From Karstenula rhodostoma CBS 690.94 (taxonomy: Eukaryota > Ascomycota > Dothideomycetes > Pleosporales > Didymosphaeriaceae): a DNA stretch of 64,000 nucleotides. Shown here piece after piece: positions 56,633 to 64,000 of the stretch; within the stretch, counting starts at the first letter, position 1; the number at the start of each line of letters is the position of its first letter. A program made the position numbers and the translations under genes. The notes under the pieces were generated by a model. The model saw only the letters and a program-made list of their open reading frames with translations, was not told where the DNA came from and made no database searches. The stretch is taken from the NCBI GenBank assembly GCA_010093485.1, contig MU001492.1:1597122-1661121 (forward strand). Reading direction: 5' to 3'.

Positions 56633-58212
56633 ATGTCAAGTGCTCCCACTCCGGTAAGTGTACACTTCCCTGAGCCCAGGACACCATGTTGACCACAAAC
56701 GCAGCCCGAGTATGACCCGGCGAAGCCCAACGGAGGCAACTCCCTTGATGAAGATGTCAACGCCCAATACGCCGGTCTCGAGGTCCACTATGTCTACCTG
56801 ATGGTGTGCGCCTTTCTCGTGTGGCTCATTATCCCCGGTATCGGTTTTCTCTACAGCGGACTTGCGCGCCGCAAGTCGTCTCTCTCGCTTCTATTCCAGT
56901 CCTTCGCTGTTGCGGCCGTGTAAGTGGACCAACTCCAACATTCTCTGAGCGTTGAAACTAATAGAGCGTAGTGTATGCTTCCAATGGATGTTCTGGGGCT
57001 ACTCGCTCGCATACTCTCGCACAGCCAACGCATTTATTGGTGATCTCGCCAACTTCGGTCTGAAGAACGTGGTAGCCGCTCCATCTCCTGGCTCGGTACT
57101 TCTTCCCGAGATCGTCTTCTGCCTGTACCAGATGCTGTTCTGTATCTGTACCGTGGTCCTCGTTACTGGCGGTAGCTTCGAGCGTGGCCGTATCCTACCT
57201 TCCCTGATCTTCTCCTTTTGCTGGGCTACCATCGTATACTGCCCCATTGCGTGCTGGACCTGGAATGCCAATGGCTGGCTGTATAACCTCCCCTCTCTCG
57301 ACTTTGCTGGCGGAGGCCCTGTTCACATCGCGAGTGGCTGGTACGTGGCCTACGGTGTCCTGTATGATATGTCGTGACTAACGCAGTACGTGTAGGGCCG
57401 CTCTCGCGTATGCCTTCGTCCTCGGAAAGCGCGTCCACAAAGGGGAGAAGCTTCACGGAAAACCCCACAACACGACTTTGGTGTTCATTGGAACTGTCTT
57501 CATTTGGTTTGGATGGTTCGGCTTCAACGGTGGCTCTGCACTCAATGCTTCGGTCCGCTCCATGATGGCAGCCTTCAACACTAACACTGCTGCCTGCTTC
57601 GGTGTCCTCGGCTGGACTCTTGTCGAATACATTCGCACCAAGGGTCATTTCTCACTCGTCGGTGCCTGCTCCGGAGCCATTGCTGGTCTTGTTGGTATCA
57701 CACCAGCCGCTGGATTTGTTAGTGTTTGGATCGCCGGCCTCATCGGTTTCCTGACTGGTGCCATCTGCTCTTCAGCCAAGAACATTGACAAGCTCCTCCG
57801 TATCGATGAGGGTATGGATGTCTTCAAGCTTCACGGTATCGGCGGCATGTGCGGATCCTTCTTCACCGGCATCTTCGCCCAGAAGTGGGTTTCCGCTTTG
57901 GACGGCGCGTCCATCTACGAGGGCGCTCTGGATGGCGTTGGTGTCCAAGTCGGCCGCCAACTCGCTGAGATTTGCGCCATCTCAGCTTATTCTTTCACGG
58001 TGACATGCATTCTACTGTTCGCGCTCAAGTTCATTCCCGGAATGCACTTGCGCGTTACAGAGGAGGCGGAGATGATCGGTCTGGATCTGGACCAGTTTCT
58101 CGACGAGCAGATTGGTGACTGGAGCATCCTGGAGCAGCACTCACGGCACGGTGTCACCCAGCCGAATAGCGTCCATGCAAGCTCAGAGGCTGTGACAGCT
58201 AAATCGGCTTAG
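56633..58212 (+). CDS. Ammonium transporter (Mep/Amt family)
   Basis: Exons 56633-56653, 56705-56919, 56972-57340 and 57396-58212 encode 473 residues, within the usual family range. Landmarks: GIGFLYSGLARRKSSLSLL at helix 1, FQWMFWGYSLAYS, FERGRILPSLIFSFCWATIVYCPIACW, WFGWFGFNGGSALNA, KGHFSLVGACSGAIAGLVGITPAAGFV with the ammonium-pathway residues, and HGIGGMCGSFFTGIFA containing the twin-His pair's second His. The protein imports ammonium at the plasma membrane; Mep2-type members also act as ammonium sensors. Which paralog (MepA or MeaA) this is cannot be said from sequence alone. The first exon codes only seven residues; splice phases all agree. GATA sites lie upstream. Confidence 0.96.
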
Positions 58213-58570
58213 GAAGGAGAAGCAACTGAAGCTGCGCAAATTGGTATTTCTGATAGATCGTGACTGTATACCCTCGAGTTTCCCGCAGTATATTTAATAG
58301 ACTCTGCAGCTAGAATGCACTTACTGCCAGTCGTGCTTGCCATTATGGACTGCGACGCTCTTTCCACAAATCTTACGTCACCGCATACCATACCAAAGAA
58401 TATCGTTGTCGTTCAGTCGATGATGCGTACCTCTCCCTCCACGCTCTACCTCTTCTCTCCCTGTATTCCTCTTATTTTTTCACTCTCCCTACCGTTGCGA
58501 TGCACTCCCCGGTCTCGGACGAAAACATCTGTCAAGTTATCCCAAGGTCCTGCCTAGCCACACACCGTCG
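58213..58570. other. Intergenic region, no gene seen
   Basis: About 360 bp between two genes on the same strand; it carries the 3' flank of the transporter and the promoter of the next gene. Confidence 0.45.
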
Positions 58571-59730
58571 ATGCCAGCACCATGGGTTTTATTTGATAGC
58601 TCCGCCCCGTACGGCGGTGATTGTACCACGAGAGCAGACCCCGACATCGCTGGAGTTGGCGTAAATCTCTTGCGGAGTGTGCTGCGAGCTATCTGTTGAT
58701 CTCTATAGGTGGTGCTTTCCTTCGTGCTCGCGAGCTTCATGGCCACGACGGCGTCGATTCTCGCGATGATCCTCGACCAAGCGTTCGATACCAAGGGCCA
58801 ATTCACTATACGCGCGCCGGTGCGGTTTATAAGGGATCGAATCTTGGATACGGAGTGGAAGAAGAAACATGCTTGGAGACCATTCCTCGACCCGCTCATC
58901 ATCGGCTTGGGAGACCAGCAGCTCATCACTGGATATGCGGTGTTGCTCAGCGGGTGGATCAAGGTTTGGGAATGCGCACCCCAGGTCTACCGGAGCTCAC
59001 TGAGCGTCTCCAGGTCTTCCAAAACTCCTTCGAAGTCCAAGGCGCCCACTTCGTCCTCGTCCTCTACATCTGCGCGCTGTCATCCTCGTCTCACCTCGCC
59101 GCGCTCATCACCCTGCGGAAATACTTCCGTCGCTACCGCCTCATTGCCAAAATCCGCCTCACACTCGTCATCATCTTCGCGTTCTTCCTCCTCGCGTCCA
59201 TGATCGCTGCAATTAGCATGCCAGAGCTGGTCCGACTAACACCACAAGGCGCAGCAGAAAAGCAGTCCCGTGCCCAGCGCCTGTCGTTCCTCGTACCCAT
59301 GTTCTTCATAACCGTGGGTTTCTCGACCGCACTCGTGTGCATCATGTGGACGAAGACGGCATCGCCACGCGGCACGAACATCTGGAGTCCCGACGGCCGA
59401 GGGGCGCCTCCCAGACTCGAAGCAAGGCGCAGATCCATGTCTGTCCCTGCAAATTTCGGCATCGGGCTGTTCTACATACTCTTCCTGAACCCGCTGGTTG
59501 CGTTCATCATACAGCTTATTTTGGCCTTGCTGTCGACGATATTGGTGTTGAGTCAGAAGTTCTCGGTGCCGGAGGAGCCGGGGAAGTGGTGCGGGTTGCA
59601 GGATCAAGGCGAGAATGAGTGGGGATTCGGTCAGACGTTGAGTGTGGTGATGTTGCTACTTCCGGCGATGAGCGCGGCGCAGGCTTACCTGGAGGGAAGA
59701 CAGCATATCCAGGAAGGAGGGAAACCTTGA
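58571..59730 (+). CDS. Seven-transmembrane-like fungal membrane protein
   Basis: Exons 58571-58660, 58709-58963 and 59014-59730 encode 353 residues. The start (MPAPWVLFDSSAPYGGDCTT) leads to CTTRADPDIAGVGVVLSFVLASFM, a pattern typical of a lineage-specific fungal membrane family of unknown function with DIAGxGV before helix 1. Helices follow: ITGYAVLLSGWIK, HFVLVLYICALSSSSHLAALITL, IRLTLVIIFAFFLLASMIAAI, LSFLVPMFFITVGFSTALVCIM, GLFYILFLNPLVAFIIQLILALL and a final VVMLLLPAMSAAQAYL. The second intron (GTTTGG...TCCAG) has a non-standard donor; it is supported because only it rejoins GWIK to VFQNSFEVQGAHF. Confidence 0.8.
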
Positions 59731-59938
59731 ACGATCGGTATGATGATGTGTTCCGGCGATCGGTAGAAAGTCATACATACTATAGTTAGAGTCTTGCTCT
59801 CGGGCACTTTTCCCCGTCCTGCATCTGACCTCGCTGGTGACACGGAAAGTATTTTTCATTCACTGATTCAGCATGGCGCTTGAATAGATACAGAAATCAT
59901 TTAGACATTACGTACGCGTGAATATAGTCACATCCTAC

Positions 59939-62888
59939 CTAATACAGCACCCGCCTCTCCCACAACGGAGCCTGGCGCGCATTCTCCTCGACCCACTCCA
60001 CCTTCCCCTTCTGATTGACAACCGCCCCCTCATCCGTAACCTCGACCCCAAGCTCCGCAAGCTTCTCCCTCAACTCCACCACCTCCTTCCTACTAACGCC
60101 CAGCGCATCCCGCGCCAGCCAAATCACCGGCGGCTCCGCCACAACCGCGGGATGCAAATACGCCTTCCGCGCATCCTGCACGTCGTACGGCTGCACAGGC
60201 TCTCTGAACCGCGGATTCAGCGCCGCCGACAGCCCAGCCGCCGACTGCGACTGCGGCACGAACAGGCGCTGGACCAGCGAGCGCTTCTGCGCCCGCGGCG
60301 CCACGTTGGCTATATCGTGCGTCTCGGCTTTCGTCCTGTAGTCCTCTGCGAAATTGGCCGCGGTGCCGGACACAAGCCCCGTCCCGTCCGGCCCGCTGGT
60401 GACGAGGTCCTGCCCTGCGCCGCCGTAGCCGGGGTGCAGTTCGTTGCTGTCTGTCCGCGCCGTGCCGTCGTTGCTGAGCGTCTTTGCCACGCCGGCGGCG
60501 GGGTGTGGGCGGCGGGGGTCGGCTTTTTCGAGGAGGTTGAGCGGCAGGGTGGAGACGAGCGGGGCGAGTTTGCGCTTTAGGGCGATGTGGAAGGCGAGGG
60601 TGGCGATGATGAGGATGGCTTGCAGGATGACGGGGCCGACGGCTACCGCGCTGGAGCCGATGTTGATGGCGAAGAGGCCGAGCAGGCAGAGCTCGGCTAG
60701 GTAGACGCCGACCATTAGTTGTTGCATTGCGCGGGCGTAGCAGGCGCCGCGGGTGTCGATGTTGGTGGCGTAGACGTAGCTGGGTGGGGTTAGAGATTCG
60801 TGGTGGGCTGGGGGAATAGGGGGGACTCACAGCATGTTGTACTTGTACGCGAGGTATATAAGACCCAGGCCTACCGTTGCAAAGCCCAGGACCAGCGGTG
60901 CAATGATGGCGTACGAGATAGCGATGACACCCAAGTTGGTCCACTTGGGGTATTCTGACCCCCACGACGGAGCCGTCAGCGCCATCCACTTGTCGTACTT
61001 CTTCCTGGGGGTGCCGGCGAACTTGCTCAAGACGAGCACGCCGATGAGGCCGCCGATGTTGATGAGGTGGCTGGCCGTCTGGGCCACGCCGAACAGCACA
61101 AAGTACGAGATGTAGAAGTTGCTCGCTTTAGGGAGGTTCTCCGCGAGCAGCGGCACAGCTTGCGTGGGGTCCGAAACAATCTGCGAGGCTACCGCCGTGG
61201 CGCCCGAGGCGAAGGTTGTGATGAGGAAGACCTGGACGACTTGGAAGGCGAAGTACCAGGACTGCGTTTGCTGCTCCACCTCGGATAGACTTATCGCGCC
61301 GGCGAGCTTTGCGATGACTGCCAGGAATTAGCTGTGATGTTGTGTATGGAGGTAGATGACTTACTACGGCAGATTATCGGGACCAAGGACATGAGTACCG
61401 CGAGCAGAACCGACGGCAGGAGACCCGTCACTACGCCCAGGATTGCCTGCGGGATACTATCTATCCAGCGGAGGAACGGCACGTTCTCGGTTAGATAGTT
61501 GACGTTGCTGATGATGCCAACGAGGGCTACGGGGAAGCTCCAAAAGAGAATCATGGCGAAGATGAAGGCGGTGGCGAGACCGCGCCGCAGCGAGCGATCC
61601 CAGGAGTTCATTTTCAGATTCTTCCAGATGACTTCGCCGGGCAGGATGCCTGTCTGGCGGGCGATGAAGGTCGCAGGCTTGTCGTGGACCGCAATGGCGC
61701 TCGCTGTCTGTGCAGCAGCCATAGTGTCGAACTCGATGAAGACGGCGTTGAGGAGCTCTTCTTTTCCGGCGATGTGAGAGCGCTGGCTTGCCTGCATCTC
61801 TGGAAGGATTTCTCGCAGGTGGTCTTTACTGTAATCGATTGTATCAACTTTATGCCCAACGAGTAGTTTAAGCCGGTGTGTCGGCCTGTCCTTTGCTTGG
61901 AGGAATTCATTCCAAGACGTTGGTTTAGGCTGTCTTCCCTGGCCTTCCACACCGTCTCCCTTCTTGTTCTTCATTGCCGCCTTCACAGCCTTCTGAATCA
62001 ATTTCATCTCCCCACCTTCGAGCTTGAGCGCCGTCTTGTTGACATCGTCGACTTGCTCTTCCAGATCTGTAAAATCGGATACGAGCCATACCTGCGACAC
62101 GCCACTGAACATGCGGTGCAGGCGCTGGTGCGTGAGGTATTCGCTCGGCACGTTTGTGAAAAGTACGGTACGAGAGGAGATACGGGACGAATTCCATGCG
62201 GAGAGCAGGTATGCTTGTCGTAGTTTGATCAGATACGAGATCTCGCGCCATATCAGGTACAATACAAAACCTGTGTTTCACTGTTAGGCGGGCTTTATGG
62301 AAAGACGCCAACTGAAATTGTAGTCCTGCACCCACCAAAGAATATCCAGGCAATGATCGCATGCGCGAAGAACCGTGCCGGCTGAGCCACGTTGCTGAAG
62401 GACAAGATATCCAAGTTTTGTTGCCCGGCTCCTCCTGTTGCATTCACGGGGAAGAGGACAGGCCATGTGATCAAGCAGCCGACGAAACTCATAAAGACCA
62501 TCATCTTGAGGAATCGCACAAAGAGGTAGGCATCGAGTGATTGGTGATTGAGGATATAGTCATCATTGGTAGCGCGAAATTCGGAAATCCAACTGAACAA
62601 GCCCGGTTTGGCAGAGGATGGTGTTTTTTCGCTGTTCAAACGGTTAGAATGTGCCAACCAAACCGCAGACGACCGCGCAATGCCAACATACTAATTGCTT
62701 AATTTTTCGTGGACTGTGCGTGCCTGGTATAGGCGCTGCTGCTTCCTGCGCAGTATGAGGAAGAATCCAATGTAAACGGCCGCGAGCGCAGCGCATGGCA
62801 CAAGCGTGGAGACGAAAGCTGATATCGAAGACGACGAGTTTCGGGCGCTGCCCTGGCGTGAGTCGCCTGTTGACGAAGGGGACGACAT
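59939..62888 (-). CDS. Csc1/OSCA-TMEM63 family calcium-permeable channel protein (DUF221)
   Basis: Five exons (62692-62888, 62336-62631, 61365-62270, 60831-61317, 59939-60779) encode 908 residues. Domain order: N-terminal membrane part (VPCAALAAVYIGFFLIL, then SLDAYLFVRFLKMMVFMSFVGC), a cytosolic PHM7-type segment (TVLFTNVPSEYLTHQRLHRMF...GKEELLNAVFIEFDTMAAAQTA, APxDIxWKNL-like PGEVIWKNLKM), the RSN1 seven-helix core, and a C-terminal extension with AYLHPAVVAEPPVIWLARDALG. Family members are osmosensitive or mechanosensitive cation channels, or lipid-scramblase-like proteins, at the plasma membrane or Golgi. All splice junctions are phase-consistent. It converges on the 7-TM gene with 208 bp between stops. 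Confidence 0.93.
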
Positions 62889-63703
62889 GGCGACGAACAA
62901 AGCCTCACATTGTGAGGTAGAAGTGGTGCAACTCCACTGTTTCTTATGTTCGCTCCGCAACCTACTCACATGCCATCGTCATCCCCAGACCCACTTCCAA
63001 CTTCACGAAACAAGGCCATGGTACTGGCGTTGAGTTAGGTCTCCCGCCGCGCACCGCCAGCGATAGTGTGGATTCGCGGGCGTGACGGCCAATCGAATGC
63101 ATTTCTTGGTCCGATCGGTTGTTTGAATTTTGATAGGTGGTTGGGATAGGGCCGGTACATGTAGTGGTTTGAAGCCGTGGCTTGTAGCGGGGCTACGGCG
63201 TGTGAAGCTAGCGGTGGTAGCATTGACGGTTGTGGTGATGTTCTTTGATGTCATCAGGGTCTCATTGCATGTGGGAAACCGCATGCGTAGAGCGTTGAGG
63301 ATAAACAGCTCCCAGCTGCATCAGGTATTCGTGCTGGGTATTCCAAGCGCAGACTGTGTGAGAATGCAGGACCCAAGAACCACTGCTGCTGCATTCGAGA
63401 CAAGGTAGACCGACGAGCTGTGAGCTTCGAGATTGTCTGGGCAATTCCCCCTGAAACTTTATCGAAACCGCCAGTTCAATGACGATTTTACTGACAACAA
63501 AGAAGTTGTGTTTCGGGGACAACCTTGATTGTTAACCGCCTCGGTGGTATTCGTTCTCGCCAATTATTGTAGCCTATTGTCAAAGCTAGAAGGCATTAAT
63601 AGCGAACGATGACTGCTAAACGCACCATCCCGGATGTAATTCTAGAACACTTACACATATTGATACAGTACATCTATAGATCGTATGCGCCTTGAGTCAA
63701 ACC
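62889..63703. other. Intergenic region, no gene seen
   Basis: About 815 bp between the start of the channel gene and the 3' end of the thioredoxin-like gene. A minus-strand frame of 93 aa (63003-63284) has no recognisable similarity and is not called. Confidence 0.45.
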
Positions 63704-64000
63704 TCATTTGCCAAATATGCTACCAAACAGACCGCCTCCTCCACCTCCAGTCCGTCCGCCTCTTCGTGCTTCATTCAGCAGCCATTCTCGCAAGCGATCC
63801 TTATTCTTCATCTCTTGAGGGCTCGTAAGCTTCGTATCGAACTGCGCTTCCTGTCTGCTGAACGCCAGCAGCGTAGGCATCGATGTGATCTACACGCACC
63901 TAGTCAGCACTGATCCAATCGTCCATTTTCGATTCTGAAATCACCCACCATATATTTCACACCCAGGTCTCCGATCAATGTACTGTCCAACTCCACCTCG
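63704..64000 (-). CDS. Thioredoxin-like protein, 3' part (5' end outside window)
   Basis: The last exon (63704-63889) and part of the preceding one (63949 to the window edge) are visible. The partial sequence LDSTLIGDLGVKYMITSMPTLLAFSRQEAQFDTKL matches the second half of a thioredoxin fold: the cis-proline loop is TSMPTLLAF, followed by the final strand and a C-terminal helix (NKDRLREWLLNEARR). The end is Gly-rich (RTGGGGGGLFG). The CxxC active-site region lies off the right edge, so redox activity cannot be judged. Many fungal proteins of this type are mitochondrial; the targeting part is also outside the window. Confidence 0.85.

Noticed and set aside
56131..56673. 180-aa plus-strand frame before the ammonium transporter
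   Set aside because: It overlaps the first exon of the transporter in a different frame and has Pro/Arg/Ser-rich random composition; better explained as GC-rich promoter.
6594..59730. Secondary-metabolite or other biosynthetic gene cluster
   Set aside because: Transporters, a Zn2Cys6 factor and an epimerase are present but scattered among housekeeping genes, with no core synthase.

Overview
The window is nuclear DNA of a filamentous ascomycete (Pezizomycotina, most likely a Dothideomycete). The evidence is short introns of about 45-90 bp with GT...CTAAC...AG signals, single-copy fungal core genes, a Zn2Cys6 regulator, fungal transporter families, and RIP-like CpA-to-TpA differences between repeat copies. 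The assignment below kingdom and class level is inference. All exon boundaries given are my own reading of splice sites.

Layout. 1-3.99 kb is a gene-free zone of degenerate repeats. 4.0-17.8 kb holds an alpha/beta hydrolase, a small secreted Cys protein, the rRNA-processing factor Esf1 head-to-head with a 53-aa membrane mini-protein, a 1007-aa protein with a nucleotidyltransferase-like N-terminus, a 6-TM protein and an acetate/ammonia-type transporter. 17.8-22.97 kb is unstable: two tandem paralogs of a Cys-rich single-pass membrane protein (the first broken), a frameshifted HNH-nuclease relic and two copies of a short RIP-scarred repeat. 22.97-37.8 kb holds a Dal5/Liz1-type MFS transporter, a 109-aa three-exon protein, Syf1 head-to-head with the V-ATPase D subunit, a two-RRM U1A/U2B''-like protein and a Ufo1-like F-box/UIM protein. 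37.8-46.3 kb is mostly gene-free (one cupin gene) and contains a second degenerate zone and a clear tandem array. 46.4-64 kb holds a MATE transporter, a PQ-loop protein head-to-head with Pex12, an NAD-epimerase-like protein, a Zn2Cys6 factor, a Mep/Amt ammonium transporter, a 7-TM-like protein, a Csc1/OSCA channel and the end of a thioredoxin-like gene.

The most unusual feature is the array at about 42.88-46.25 kb. It has thirteen units of about 250 bp that have diverged strongly but keep an ordered set of short boxes: a T-run ending in AG, then CACATG, then CTTTTAGT, then GTGTGAAGAG, a TATA box nearly always 31-36 bp further on, CATCTGA, and a GGTGAT...ATCACC palindrome. The fixed box-to-TATA spacing and the T-run after each unit resemble small RNA genes with external promoters. 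Older copies of the same boxes lie in the first 4 kb and, more weakly, at 38-40.9 kb. The arrangement is read directly from the sequence; the RNA-gene interpretation is inference.

Genes that may work together: Syf1 and the U1A/U2B''-like protein (splicing); the ammonium transporter with a GATA-site-rich promoter (nitrogen control). The other genes show no obvious joint pathway, and there is no biosynthetic gene cluster.
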